A stretch of 64,000 nt of DNA from Artocarpus heterophyllus (GCA_025403435.1 CM046347.1:26238597-26302596); one strand, 5' to 3'. Shown: positions 12,385 to 23,254, counted from the stretch's first letter. The notes: generated by a model not told the origin, from the sequence alone. Made by a program: numbers and translations.

Positions 12385-12550
12385 GGTGTTTAGAATGATA
12401 GTTGAAACCATTGGTCAGAACTATTTTTATAGTAATATATGAGAGCTTTATACTGTAGTAATTTTTTATTGTTACTGTAACATGTAAGAACTTTACACTG
12501 TTTATAAATGAGTTTGTAGTGGGAACTGTGATTCCCACCACTCAGCTAAA
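12385..12550. repeat. MITE-like repeat copy
   Basis: Left edge cagggtgtttagaatgatag, right edge near gtgattcccaccactcagctaaataac. Two half-units with gagagctttatactgtag and agaactttacactgttt. Same family as the tandem copies at 11059-11449 but single and more diverged. Confidence 0.5.
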
Positions 12551-12567
12551 TAACAACTAAGTTTATG

Positions 12568-12592
12568 ATATATATATATATATATATATATA
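12568..12592. repeat. (TA)n microsatellite
   Basis: About 25 bases of perfect alternating TA immediately after the MITE-like copy. Confidence 0.85.
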
Positions 12593-13073
12593 ATATACAA
12601 TATTGGACATGTTTCCAATAGTTATGTTTGTAATGGTTGCAGTTTTAATAATTGTATATTTTAATAACAATTGATGACATGGCGTAATAAGAATTCAATC
12701 TCATTAATTATTATAAATTTTTGATTAATTACCCAATTAATTATAATTGTTTAAGTCATATCACCGAGATAATAATAACAATACTTATTCGTTGAAAACG
12801 TAACTATTAAAACTATATCTATATATTTGTGTATGTATACGTATATAAAAAGTGAATGTGGATAAAGGATGGTAATTTGGTTGAAATGGCTTTTTCACTT
12901 GATTTGTTTTAGAAACGTCATTCCACCAAATTGGTGTAATCAACATTCTATTGGAATGATATTCTTAGCTTTAAAAACTAATCAAACAATGGTATGAAGA
13001 ATAGTTATTTGATTCCTGTGGGAGTGTCAAGCTAATGCACTGGTCCAACAAGGAAGCCAAGTCCAATTACTTA

Positions 13074-14302
13074 GGGGTCGTTTGGTTTGCAGTAATCAGT
13101 AGGAATCATATTCCCAGGAAAATGATTGTAGGGAATATGATTCCCATGAACTAAAATTATTACGTTTGGTTGCACATAGGAATCTTCTATTAGATTTCTA
13201 GGAATAATATATTACTGTGTTTGGTTATACATAGGAATCTTGTATAATTGACAAAATAATTTATTGTATTACCATTAAATGTATCAATATAATATATTAG
13301 AACTAATATTAAATAATAATAATATAAATATAAATAATAAAATAATATTATATATAATTTAACATTAATATTACTATGAATATTAATGTTATTATTATCA
13401 TTATTATTAAATAATTATTATTTTATATTAATATAATACTTTCTTTATCTTATATAAAAATATTAATTTATAATAATCATAGAATTATTATTTAACAATA
13501 TATTAATATTAAAATGTTGTATATAATATAAAATATATTGATATGAATATAAATAATAATAGAAATACAATTCTTAGTAATATATTAATATTTATATTAA
13601 TATTAACATTAAATAAACATATTGTTATAGAAAATATTAAACATATTTAGCTATATTTTATATTTATAATTATTATAATAGTATTTATATAGTTTAATAT
13701 TGATATTGCAATGCATATTAATATTAATATTATACTATTCATATTGATGTTATATTATTATGTTTTTATTATTATTCTTATTATTAAATTATAATTTTAT
13801 ATTGATATAATATTTATATGTATATCATATATTAATATTAATTTATAATAATAGTACAACATTATTTTATTTTATTATTATAGTATTTATACATATTATA
13901 TTTAGATATTGTATATGTAATATATTATATATGTTTATTATTATTGTTAATGTTATTATTATCATTATTATCAAATTATTATTTTATATGAATATAATTT
14001 TTATATTTATATTGCATAGAAATATTAATTTATAATAATATTATTATTATAATAATTTAATAATAATATAATTATTATCATCATCATCATGGAAACAAAG
14101 ATGAGATTTCTATAGTTTTGAGATTCCTAGGAATATGAATATCACTTTGTGGGTGGGCTTCATATTATCCCAAAATGAGGTAATCTGAATCCCATGGAAA
14201 TTAGTTTCCCAGGAATCCAAAACTTAGATTACTGTATACTAAACATGAGAATCTTACAGATTCCCATTCTTATCTCAGAATTACTGCATACCAAACGCCC
14301 CC
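13074..14302. mobile_element. PIF/Harbinger-like MITE, 1229 bp, TSD TTA
   Basis: Terminal inverted repeats: the left end reads ggggtcgtttggtttgcagt, and the right end read in reverse gives gggggcgtttggtatgcagt. Both are flanked by TTA (13071-13073 and 14303-14305), the three-base target duplication typical of PIF/Harbinger elements. Secondary inverted similarity extends inside (ggaatcatattcccagg against the right-hand ttagtttcccaggaatcc). The interior (13260-14090) is extremely AT-rich, built of taatat and attatt-like words, with no transposase. Non-autonomous. Confidence 0.8.
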
Positions 14303-14349
14303 TTAGAGTCCAAAGTATCTATTTAACCCAAAATGCAATTTATGGGAAG

Positions 14350-14966
14350 TGTTGATGGATAAAACTCGTCTAACAAGATTCTCTCAAATTTTTTACTAAA
14401 ATAATCTCTCATGAATGAAGTAAATAAAGCAGTAAAATAAATAATAATAAGAACACAAGAATTTAGAGTGGTTTACCTCAATTGAAAGCTACATCCACTA
14501 TGAGTTTTGTCGGGTGGTAGGTTTCACTAGGAGAAAATATTGTTTACAAAGCTCATGCTAGGGCTTGTACCAAGAATTGGACTTAAGTTGTTCCTTAAAA
14601 CTGGCCCCTATTTATAGTACATAGGAATGGCTAATGCCTTACCCTTTAGGCCCATTTTAAATTCAAATACATAATAATCTCTTTTTTTTATTAGCTAGAC
14701 CTTATCACTGTGATCTTTTATAGGCTTTATCATTTATGTGTATCTTATATATTCAGTAGATTATAATTTGTTTGAATGCTTATCACTATCTTAGAGATCT
14801 TCTAAATTAAATTTGAATGCAAATAAACTATCTTACCCTTTTCGGGTATCTTTTGAAAAGAACTTTCTTAAACACACTAAGATAATATAGGCCGAGATCA
14901 ACCTCGGATCAACCTCGGGTCTTTCTAGGCCTAATACCAAACTATGCCCAACTCAGAGACTCGACA
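14350..14966 (-). repeat. Tat element LTR (3' LTR of the minus-strand element)
   Basis: Aligns throughout with 39858-40440, e.g. atttagagtggttNacctcaattgaa and ggggttt-type phrases, ending cgaca at 14966. Just inside, read on the minus strand, is GGGAGGCAAATGC, a plausible polypurine tract. Diverged by many substitutions and small gaps from the other LTR. Confidence 0.75.
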
Positions 14967-15284
14967 GCATTTGCCTCCCAACTCGGGGTACTACGTAGGT
15001 CGGTAGCCAAAGTGCCTTAAGGTCATCAACTAGTTAATATCTTCTTGGAGAACTCTCTTGGGACCCTGACAACTAATGACGATAACAGAGCTGAGCAGTC
15101 GCCTTGATTATTGGCCTGTTAAATCGTGGATGTCAAAAGTCATGTTATGTGTCAAGAAAATGCATCTAGACTATTAATTCAAAGAGGCGTTTTCCCACAC
15201 AAATGGCAACTGTTGATTAGGGATCTTTGTACACACCATTTGATCGATGTCCCTATATGGTTGATATTCGAGGTGATCTTTTGG

Positions 15285-16336
15285 TTTAAATACCTAAACA
15301 CTTAACTCGTTTCCACTTTTTTGAAGCATTTTGGAAGCCAAACCTTTACCAAAATTTCTTCGAATCTTCCTTCGCCCATTTCAATCATTTTATAGCAATT
15401 TTCTACAAGGAAAACCATCTTTAGGTGCTTCAACCTTGCTTAAAAAAGCTGTAGCATTGAATCCTCAGAATAGTAATTCTAAAAAGGTAATTCTTGGCCC
15501 TTCATCTCTGTCTTCAATTTTTCTTCGATTATATAATGTTTTCTGGGCGTGAATCTATCCGTTTTCCTTTTCCTTTTTCGGAGTGTTTTGAGGGTCTGTA
15601 CGTAGAAGCACTCAACTTTTAGGACTATTTAGGGTGTTTTCCCTTTTGGGTTTTTGAACTATTTTGAACTTTAAGATGAACTCGGTCATTGAGTTCATAC
15701 ATAGAGGATTCTCAGTTATTAAGACCTAAAAACTTTTCCCTTGATTTTGTTTGCATGGACCTCGAGAGATAACATGGCAAAGGACTTTGATAGTAGCCAA
15801 GAAGCCAGCAGGACCAGCTGACTCCACTAACAAACCCAGCACATTGGGTATTATGTCAATCCCAGATATGGAAGGCATCATTGCTGAAGAAACTTAGCTC
15901 AGGCCTCGCCGTCGAAGGTTGAGGAAAGCAACTATACCCGAGGTTGAATTTGATGAGGTAATGAGATATATTGATGAATATCCTGAAGACATCGAACTGG
16001 ACAATGAAGAGCCAGAGAAAACCGACTCGGCAGACAAGCTCTTGTGAAGAATGTTCCTAGCCTCGGGCAGTTTAAATACTTCCCAGACGGACCCCAAGGT
16101 AGAAAGTTCTCACCCACTTACCTCGGGGGATGAGTTCTTTAATGATCTCGCAGTGGCCATACTTCAGTCCAAGGCGCGCCACGGTGTCGTTTATAATAAG
16201 TTCATTGAGGCTTTTGCCTCATACAGCCTTGGTTATATAATGCCAGGGCCTGACGACATGGCTGCAGGCCCTTCTAAAAGCACCACTGTTGTTTACACCA
16301 ATACCTTTTCATATGGTGTCTTTCTTCCTTACCATC
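15285..16336 (+). pseudogene. Antisense extra ORF of the Tat element, 5' part
   Basis: Runs opposite to the element's gag-pol. A TATA-like tttaaata (about 15285) is followed about 30 bases on by a leader. Degenerate coding follows: a first open stretch at 15331-15552, then an acidic stretch around 15853-16045, then 16051-16336 with the phrase DDMAAGPSKSTTVVYTNTFS. Stops occur at about 15892 and 16045. The Tekay element interrupts it at 16337, and homologous coding resumes at 25429. Extra ORFs in either orientation downstream of pol are known for Tat-lineage elements (Steinbauerova and colleagues described them); their function is not settled. Confidence 0.6.
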
Positions 16337-18508
16337 TGTCACGCCCCGGAGTACGGGAGGTGACGTGGCAGAATATTTAGATTAATTAAAAGAGAATTTA
16401 ATTAAAAATCGAGTGTTTAAGAATCCAATTAAGTAAGAAATTAAGAAGATTTTCCACCACATTTGATAAACGAATTTATAAATATTTAGCAAATAATAAT
16501 AATTGAATAAAAACCGCGAATATGGGTTCCACAACCCACAACTTGTGCACACACATGGTTTTGACAATATCATAAATACAATTACAGTCCAAGTACAAAT
16601 AAAGTTAAGTCTTACATGCCTTGATTAATAAATACAGAATGTAAATAAATTCTCCTATTGCTCCTGAGTTCGGTCCAAAGAATCTTCTCCAAACCTAAAT
16701 GGGAAACCACCTAGAAGGGGGGGAATTTAAAACAGATAAAACGTGAGCGAAAGGCTCAGTAGGACTAAGTTTTTATAAAATAATTTAATGCAAAGAAACA
16801 TAACATTATCAGGAGTTATACAGAAAGGGAACTTGAATAAATAAATAAATAAATTGAGTAGAACCGTTCTGACACAAAATAGTTTACTCGTCAAATCAAA
16901 ACACCAGTTTACTTTTACCTAGGCAAACCATGAAATCACCACCGTAGTGGCCCAGCTGGGTTTCGGGACCTGCCCCTAAGATCGATCGCCACACGACCCG
17001 ATCTCTGATATGGCATCATGCCTTAGTGTTTATTATCATTGTCATTCAAAACCCAATTACCGAGTGTTGTCAATTACATTCATTATGAAATTCATTTCAT
17101 GTCACGGTATATTAAAATATAACCGATAAAACCATTCTCAAACAACTGTTGAAAACATTTTTGCTAGAAATCATTTTCAAAGCCAAATCATTTCAAAACC
17201 AGGCTACCAAAGAAATATGATAGAAGTCCTACCTCAGTACTCGTGCCGGTACCCCACACCGTAATCCCGATCCGCTATACGTTAGCTCCACGGAACCACG
17301 AACAATCCTAGATACAAACTAAGTCGATCAATATCTAGTTCGAAACATTCTATGTTACTAAATCATTTCATGATGTCCTAGTGTGCCATTTGTATCATTA
17401 AAATCATCCTATAAGGTTGGGATTTAAATCAGGGTTCAAAACAGTGAAATCGGGTAAAAATCATAAAATTTTCCATGCTTCGGTCGGCCTGCCGGACGCC
17501 CTGCTTCGGCCTGCCGAACTGCACAGTTCGGCCTGCCGGAAACAAGGTTCGGCTTGCCGAACATTTTCCCAGATTCGGCCTGCCGGTCGAAAGAACACCG
17601 GCCTGCCGATCATCACTCCGGCCTGCCGAACATGAACTTCGGCCTGCCGAACTGGGAAGATCCAGAAATCCCAGCCACAGGTTTCTCGATCCCCAAAATC
17701 CAAATCTTGTTTCTAACCTGTTTTTCTCAAATCCCAGGCACGAAAAACAACTACAATTGATAGAAAAACATTCTAGAACATGTTTGGGATCATTTAAACA
17801 ACATTTAAACTCGAAATCCTCAAAAATCCGAAAATGAGAAAAAGAGGAGAAAAATGAAAATCTTGAATCCAATCCGTTTTTCTTCAATCTAGGCTTAGAT
17901 TCTAGTTGTTCTAAGTTCATTTAACACAAATCCATGGTTTTCTAAGCTAAAACAAACTTAGATTTTTAAAAACACACAAAATCGAAAATTTTGTAAAAAG
18001 TTTAGAAATTTTGAATCTAACCTCGAATCGAAGCTTCAATCCGCGTTCTCGGTTGCCGAATCACGTCCCCGAGCTTCCTCCTTGCTGTTCCGAAGCTTGG
18101 ATTCGAATGGAAATCAAAAATTTTTGAAAGAGAAATTTGAGAGAGAGAGAGCTGCCGAGAGGGAACCACGGGAGGGAAGAGAGAGAGAGTGAGGAAGCTG
18201 AGTGAAGAGAGAGAGAGAAGAAGGGAATAAATAGAGAAAATCGGTGGGCGGTTTTACTGTGCGAAAATCATGTGCCGCCCACGGTTTTGCAAAACAGAGT
18301 ATTTTTAACATTTTACAAATTGTTGTATTTTAAAACTCAAAACATCATTTTAAATCCATAAGAAATCATTTAAATGTATCAATTTAACAAAACAACCAAA
18401 AACTAAAAATCCAACCAAATAATCTAATTAAAGTTAAAACTTTAATTATGGCACACTAATTCATCATTTACATTACACTTAACTTTAAATAAATTTCGGG
18501 ACGTTACA
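16337..18508 (-). repeat. 3' LTR of Tekay element 1
   Basis: Same sequence as 23255-25423 apart from scattered transitions and a 4-base difference in a GA run. Begins TGTCACGCCCC on plus and ends gttaca. Contains the eight-unit dyad cluster at 17482-17651 and a GA-rich block near 18130-18220. Apparent ORFs inside (up to 163 codons) are products of the repeated GC-rich motif and are not genes. Confidence 0.95.
17482..17651. repeat. Cluster of eight TTCGGC-CT-GCCGAA dyads in the LTR
   Basis: Eight copies of a 14-base dyad-symmetric motif (6-base arms, CT spacer) start at 17482, 17505, 17527, 17548, 17574, 17597, 17617 and 17638, spaced about 20-26 bases. Four have perfect or near-perfect arms; others have one or two arm changes. 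The spacers are not conserved, so this is an array of sites and not a simple tandem repeat. The block is CG- and GC-rich in an AT-rich LTR. Confidence 0.9.
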
Positions 18509-18521
18509 ACTCTCCACCCCT
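18509..18521 (-). promoter_or_regulatory. Polypurine tract of Tekay element 1
   Basis: Minus-strand AGGGGTGGAGAG followed by T lies directly against the 3' LTR. This is the expected primer site for plus-strand DNA synthesis. Confidence 0.8.
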
Positions 18522-18556
18522 AAAAGAAATTTCGTCCTCGAAATTTACTACTCATC

Positions 18557-20146
18557 TCAAAAGCAAAACAAATGCGGATACAATTCCCGCATACTCGACT
18601 CTAATTTCCAAGTGGCTTCATCAACCCCGTGATGCTGCCACACGACCTTTACCAACGGTATCTCGCGACGACGCAAGCTAATCACTTTCCGGTCGATAAT
18701 CTGAATCGGCACTTCTTCGTACGTCGTATCCTCCTGAACCTGCACATCGCGAAACGATACTATCTTACCCTGCTCAGGTGGACACTTCCTAAGCATCGAC
18801 ACATGAAACACATCGTGCACATGAGAAAGTTCGGGCTGAAGATCAAGCCGATAAGCGACCACACCAACACGCTGAGTGATCTCGAACGGCCCAATATACC
18901 TCGGCGCGAGCTTCCGACTCACTCCGAACCGCATAGTTCCCTTACGAGGTGACACCCTCAAGAGAACAAAATCTCCAACCGCGAACTCTAAGGGTCTACG
19001 TCTCCTATCTGCGTAGCTCTTCTGCCGACTCTGAGCTGCTCTCAATCGATCCCGGATTACCACGACTTTCTCGTTGCTGTCACGAATCCCATCTGGCCCA
19101 AGAATAACTCTATCTTCCGGCTCGGCCCAACACACAGGTGACCGACACGGTCGCCCATACAATGCCTCAAATGGTGCCATACCGATACTCGCCTGATAAC
19201 TGTTGTTGTACGCGAACTCCGCCAAATGCAAACATTGCTTCCAATTCCCGCCGAAGTCCAACGCACAAGCACGCAACATATCTTTGAGAACCTGAATAAC
19301 CCGCTCAGACTGCCCATCAGTCTGAGGATGAAACGCCGTACTGAAGTTCAAATCCGTACCCAAAGCCTCCTGAAAACTCCTCCAGTACTTAGCATTAAAC
19401 CTGGTGTCTCGATCAGAGGTGATGGACAAAGGAACCCCATGCAACCTCACAATGTTCTGCATATACAACTCCCCGAGAATCTTCCTGGAACACGTCGACC
19501 TAAACGGAATAAAATGCGCCGATTTCGTCAACCTGTCGACTACAACCCAAACTGCATCATGCCGCTGCTCCGTCCTCGGCAAACCTGTGAGAAAATCCAT
19601 CGTCACATGCTCCCATTTCCACCCTGGAATAGGAAGCGGCTGAAGCTGACCTGCAGGCTTCTGATGCTCGGCTTTCACCTGAAGACACGTCGAACACTTG
19701 GCCACGTACTCGCGAACATCTTTCTTCATGCCTCTCCACCAATAGTGCCTCTTCAAATCACGATACATCTTGGTGCTCCCCGGATGAATAGCAAACTGAG
19801 ACCTATGAGCTTCATCTAGAACGGCTTTCGTCACCTCGGCGTTAACTGGAACTGCAAGACGCTCCCGGAAGTACAACGATCCATCTGCATGCACGCTCCA
19901 TTCTTCAAACTGCTCCCCGTTATGAATCCGCGACCAAATCCCCTGCAAATGTCGATCCTGCCACTGACCTTGCTTCACCATCCAAACAAGAGCTGGAGTC
20001 GCTTCCACATGATATAACGAAACTCGATCACCATCTTCACGATACAGTAGCCGATACTCACTCACTATCGCATCCCTGCTCCAGTCCTCAAAAATCAAAC
20101 AAGCGAGAATCCCTGAAGATTTCCTGCTAAGCGCGTCCGCTACCAC
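18557..20146 (-). CDS. Tekay element 1 integrase with C-terminal chromodomain-like block
   Basis: The fourth segment of the gag-pol frame (codons 1002-1531 of the whole frame), open to its normal stop. Visible in order: the HHCC zinc-binding block (H, H of the IHPGSTKMYRDL region and the CSTC pair), then catalytic Asp in MDFLTGLP, Asp in TSDRDTRF and Glu in QTDGQSERV, so the DDE triad is intact. Next comes the GPFEI/HVSMLRKC region, and last a chromodomain-like end (PLVKVVWQHHGVDEATW). In chromoviruses this tail guides integration to chromatin marks. The apparent start at 20146 is not a real start: the segment follows an in-frame TAG at 20170-20168 separating it from RNase H by only seven codons. 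Confidence 0.93.
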   Translation of the reverse strand: MVADALSRKSSGILACLIFEDWSRDAIVSEYRLLYREDGDRVSLYHVEATPALVWMVKQGQWQDRHLQGIWSRIHNGEQFEEWSVHADGSLYFRERLAVPVNAEVTKAVLDEAHRSQFAIHPGSTKMYRDLKRHYWWRGMKKDVREYVAKCSTCLQVKAEHQKPAGQLQPLPIPGWKWEHVTMDFLTGLPRTEQRHDAVWVVVDRLTKSAHFIPFRSTCSRKILGELYMQNIVRLHGVPLSITSDRDTRFNAKYWRSFQEALGTDLNFSTAFHPQTDGQSERVIQVLKDMLRACALDFGGNWKQCLHLAEFAYNNSYQASIGMAPFEALYGRPCRSPVCWAEPEDRVILGPDGIRDSNEKVVVIRDRLRAAQSRQKSYADRRRRPLEFAVGDFVLLRVSPRKGTMRFGVSRKLAPRYIGPFEITQRVGVVAYRLDLQPELSHVHDVFHVSMLRKCPPEQGKIVSFRDVQVQEDTTYEEVPIQIIDRKVISLRRREIPLVKVVWQHHGVDEATWKLESSMRELYPHLFCF

Positions 20147-20167
20147 ATTAGCTTTTCCGGGATGATA

Positions 20168-21454
20168 CTACAACGCGAAATCATAATCCTCCATGTACTC
20201 CACCCATCTGCGCTGCCTCAAATTGAGATCCCTCTGAGTGAACAAATACCTCAAACTCTTGTGATCGGAGAAGACCTGAAACGATGCTCCATACAAGTAA
20301 CACCTCCAAATCTTCAGCGCGTAGATCACCGCTGCAAGCTCTAAATCGTGAGTAGGATAATTCCGCTCGTGAGGTCGTAGCTGTCTCGATCCGTACGCAA
20401 CTACACGACCATGCTGCATCAACACGCATCCAAGTCCGCGCCCTGAAGCATCAGCATAAACCTCATACGGCTCATCACTGCTAGGAATAATCAACACTGG
20501 AGCTGAAGTCAACCGGTTCTTCAATTCCTGAAAAGCAGACTCACAGTCTTCATCCCACTCAAACCTGACGTTTTTCCTGATCAACCTCGTCAACGGAGCT
20601 GCAATCTTCGAAAAGTCCTTTACAAATTTCCTGTAATATCCAGCAAGACCTAAGAAGCTGCGAACCTCCGCTACATTCCTTGGTCGTTCCCACTCCAATA
20701 TAGCTTCAATCTTGGACGGATCCACTGAAATACCATGCTCCGAGATGACATGACCCAGAAATTTGACCTCAGTCAACCAGAACTCACACTTTTCCCTCTT
20801 AGCATACAACTGGTGCTCCCGCAGAGTCTGAAGCACGATCCGAAGATGCTGCTCATGCTCCTCCCAAGTCTTAGAATACACAAGAATATCATCGATGAAC
20901 ACGATCACAAACTGATCCAGATACGGCCTAAATACCCTGTTCATCAGATCCATAAAAGCTGCTGGAGCATTCGTCAACCCAAAAGACATAACCAGAAACT
21001 CGAAGTGCCCATACCGAGTCCTAAAAGCTGTCTTGGGAATGTCCTCTTCCTTGATTCTGAGCTGATGATAACCTGACCGCAAATCAATCTTCGAGAAGTA
21101 TCGCGAACCTCCCAACTGATCAAATAGCTCATCAATCCTAGGCAAGGGATACTTGTTCTTCACCGTAACACGATTCAGCTGCCTATAATCCACACATAAC
21201 CTGAGAGTCCCATCGTGCTTCTTAGCGAAAAAAACTGGTGCTCCCCACGGAGATGTGCTATTCCGAATATATCCTTTATCAGCAAGCTCCTGAAGTTGCT
21301 TCCTCAATTCCTTCATTTCTGCCGGCGCCATCCGATAAGGTGCCATAGAAATCGGTGATGTCCCTGGAAACAACTCGATGCCAAACTCAATCTCCCGATG
21401 CGGTGGTAACCCTGATAACTCGTCGGGGAAGACATCCTCGAACTCACCAACCAC
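20168..21454 (-). CDS. Tekay element 1 reverse transcriptase and RNase H
   Basis: Third open segment of the frame. RT fingers and palm are complete: LCVDYRQLN, then [10 protein letters not shown], the [10 protein letters not shown] motif, and the catalytic FIDD at whole-frame residues 751-754. The RT is followed by the connection ([10 protein letters not shown]) and RNase H with a YADASG block and HDLELAA. Length fits the family. The frame is ended by TAG (20170-20168) where relatives read Gln, so translation would lack integrase unless the stop is suppressed. The upstream boundary at 21454 is arbitrary, because the frame is open back to the TGA at 21535. Confidence 0.93.
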   Translation of the reverse strand: MVGEFEDVFPDELSGLPPHREIEFGIELFPGTSPISMAPYRMAPAEMKELRKQLQELADKGYIRNSTSPWGAPVFFAKKHDGTLRLCVDYRQLNRVTVKNKYPLPRIDELFDQLGGSRYFSKIDLRSGYHQLRIKEEDIPKTAFRTRYGHFEFLVMSFGLTNAPAAFMDLMNRVFRPYLDQFVIVFIDDILVYSKTWEEHEQHLRIVLQTLREHQLYAKREKCEFWLTEVKFLGHVISEHGISVDPSKIEAILEWERPRNVAEVRSFLGLAGYYRKFVKDFSKIAAPLTRLIRKNVRFEWDEDCESAFQELKNRLTSAPVLIIPSSDEPYEVYADASGRGLGCVLMQHGRVVAYGSRQLRPHERNYPTHDLELAAVIYALKIWRCYLYGASFQVFSDHKSLRYLFTQRDLNLRQRRWVEYMEDYDFAL

Positions 21455-21532
21455 CGAAATCGCTACACTACTACTCGAAACATAGGGCTCGCAATCTAGA
21501 TTGGCAAGAAAAGCAAAACAATCTAGATTCCT

Positions 21533-22195
21533 TCACCTTCCTAAACACGACTTCATGAGACGCTCACTCATTAGCCAATCACCACCACCCTGGTAAGTGA
21601 TTACCGTCCCCCTATCAGACACTAGGGTCACTTTTCTAAGTTGGCAGTCCACAACTGCACTATACCTGGACAACCAGTCCATCCCTAAGATCACATCATA
21701 GGAACTCATGGGGAGTATAATCAAATCACTTTTCAAAATCTCATCCCCAATCTTTATTTTACAAGATTTACACATACAATTTACACACACCCGCCCCAAG
21801 GGAGAAGTTATAACTAGGGGTTCATTAAACTCTTCTACTTCTAATCCCAAGGCATGTACAAAGGAACTCGAAATGAGAGAATGAGAGGCACCGGTATCAA
21901 ATAAAACGCGAGCTAGAGATCTAGAAACCAAAATCATACCATCGACAACCGCGTTACCAGTCTGAGAATCTGACCCTCTAGATGCCATTGCATGAACCTG
22001 CACTGGCGCTTTCCCTTTTCCTCTACCAACATTGCTGGGTCCTGGATTACTCGGTCGATACTGCTGAGATGGAGATGACTGCACACTACCTGTACTCGGT
22101 GCTCTATACTGAGGAACACTGCGCTGAAAATACTGCGGTTGTTGCCCCCGTGCCGGATATGAGAATTGCTGAGGAGAAAACTGCGGATACTGCAA
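21533..22195 (-). CDS. Tekay element 1 aspartic protease segment
   Basis: Second segment of the gag-pol frame. A Pro/Gln/Ser-rich linker (about 75 residues) is followed by a retropepsin core with the active-site DTGA at whole-frame residues 418-421 (near 21898) and the ILPMSSYDVILGMDWL block. Bounded by TAG at 22198-22196 and TGA at 21535-21533, both in frame with gag and RT. No separate start codon is expected in this family; the segment is part of one polyprotein. Confidence 0.9.
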   Translation of the reverse strand: MQYPQFSPQQFSYPARGQQPQYFQRSVPQYRAPSTGSVQSSPSQQYRPSNPGPSNVGRGKGKAPVQVHAMASRGSDSQTGNAVVDGMILVSRSLARVLFDTGASHSLISSSFVHALGLEVEEFNEPLVITSPLGRVCVNCMCKSCKIKIGDEILKSDLIILPMSSYDVILGMDWLSRYSAVVDCQLRKVTLVSDRGTVITYQGGGDWLMSERLMKSCLGR

Positions 22196-23149
22196 CTACG
22201 GGTACTGCGGAGGCGGAGGTAGGGTCTGAGGCTGAGGCTGAGACGAACGACTGGCATCCTCCCCGGTCTGCGATCCAAGACGAGCACTCCTGATCGGGCA
22301 ATTCCTCTTGATGTGTCCGGGCTGCTGACAGAAATGACAATGAAAGCTGTAGGGATTGCTGCGCCCGCTGCCAGACGAACTGCTACTGCCACTGGTCGCA
22401 CCGCCTTGCTTGCCTTTCCCCGGAGCTGGACGACTACTGGTGCTCTTCCTGCCACTCCTCTGCGGTCCTCCTGAAGCCTTGGCTCGGTCCTCACAATACT
22501 GCACGTAATCATTCTCCACGGAGATCGCCGACGACACAAGCTCTCCGAAAACCCTAAGCCGTAGAGCAGCCAACTGCTGCCGAATAGGAGCCTTGAGCCC
22601 TCCCTGGAACTTGATGCATTTCTCGCGCTCCGATGCCACAGCTGATGGAGCAAACCTAGCCAACTCGTTAAACTTCGCCTCATAATCCCGAACTGACATA
22701 TCACCCTGCTGCAATCTATAAAACTCAGCTGCTTTCTGATCTCTATATCCCTGCGAAAAATACCGTTCATAGAACAGATCCTCGAACTTGTCCCAACCGA
22801 TATCGCCACCGCGCTCCAGATGCTTAGTTTGTTTCCACCAGGTGTTAGCGCCACCCTTGAGCTTATACGCCGCAAACTCCACACGATACTCCTCAGGCAC
22901 ACCAAGGGTATCCAGATGCTTCAAAATCGAATCCAACCAATACTCTGCTAACTGCGGATCCCCATTGCCATCAAAAGTCAGAATAGACGCCCGCCGAAAT
23001 TCCTTAAAGAAAGCATGCCGACTACCAACACTGGAGTCTTCCGGTCTAGTCCTGGCTGCCATCTGCCGGAAAGCCGCAATCATAGACCTCATCAGGCCCT
23101 CATCATTCCCGAACTCGGCGTCAGCTGTCGAACGACGTCTAGGTGCCAT
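22196..23149 (-). CDS. Tekay element 1 gag
   Basis: ATG at 23149, 317 codons to an in-frame TAG. The retrotransposon gag domain occupies about residues 40-210 (the YWLDSILKHLDTLG and WKQTKHLE region). It is followed by a basic Ser/Gly-rich stretch and a CCHC zinc knuckle at residues 271-284 (CHFCQQPGHIKRNC). Gag forms the particle and binds the genomic RNA. The protein is complete apart from the stop that cuts it off from protease; in relatives gag runs on in the same frame into pol. Confidence 0.93.
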   Translation of the reverse strand: MAPRRRSTADAEFGNDEGLMRSMIAAFRQMAARTRPEDSSVGSRHAFFKEFRRASILTFDGNGDPQLAEYWLDSILKHLDTLGVPEEYRVEFAAYKLKGGANTWWKQTKHLERGGDIGWDKFEDLFYERYFSQGYRDQKAAEFYRLQQGDMSVRDYEAKFNELARFAPSAVASEREKCIKFQGGLKAPIRQQLAALRLRVFGELVSSAISVENDYVQYCEDRAKASGGPQRSGRKSTSSRPAPGKGKQGGATSGSSSSSGSGRSNPYSFHCHFCQQPGHIKRNCPIRSARLGSQTGEDASRSSQPQPQTLPPPPQYP

Positions 23150-23239
23150 TCTCTCACTTCTGAAAACAAAATTTGGACTGTCAGAGGTATTTCATTGTCA
23201 AACCTATGTGTGCACAATTCCCAAGGTTCATAACCTTGA

Positions 23240-23251
23240 GCTCTGATACCA
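23240..23251 (-). promoter_or_regulatory. Primer-binding site, initiator-Met tRNA type, Tekay element 1
   Basis: Minus-strand TGGTATCAGAGC starts three bases after the 5' LTR end at 23255. This is the classic match to the 3' end of plant tRNA-iMet and fixes the element orientation. Confidence 0.92.
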
Positions 23252-23254
23252 TTC

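Noticed and set aside
13260..14090. Possible scaffold attachment region or origin because of extreme AT content
   Set aside because: Fully explained as the interior of a MITE; no independent evidence.
17482..17651. CRISPR-like array (regular short repeats)
   Set aside because: Units are 14-base dyads with short irregular spacers within a plant LTR; no cas genes and a eukaryotic context.
17429..17920. 163-codon minus ORF (and 24347-24838) rich in GRP/AGR repeats
   Set aside because: Produced by the dyad array and flanking LTR sequence; present in both LTRs, no start context, no domain.
22104..22905. Long overlapping minus ORFs in other frames of gag (e.g. 21934-22905)
   Set aside because: Shadow frames of the gag-protease reading; Arg/Ser-rich with no domain.
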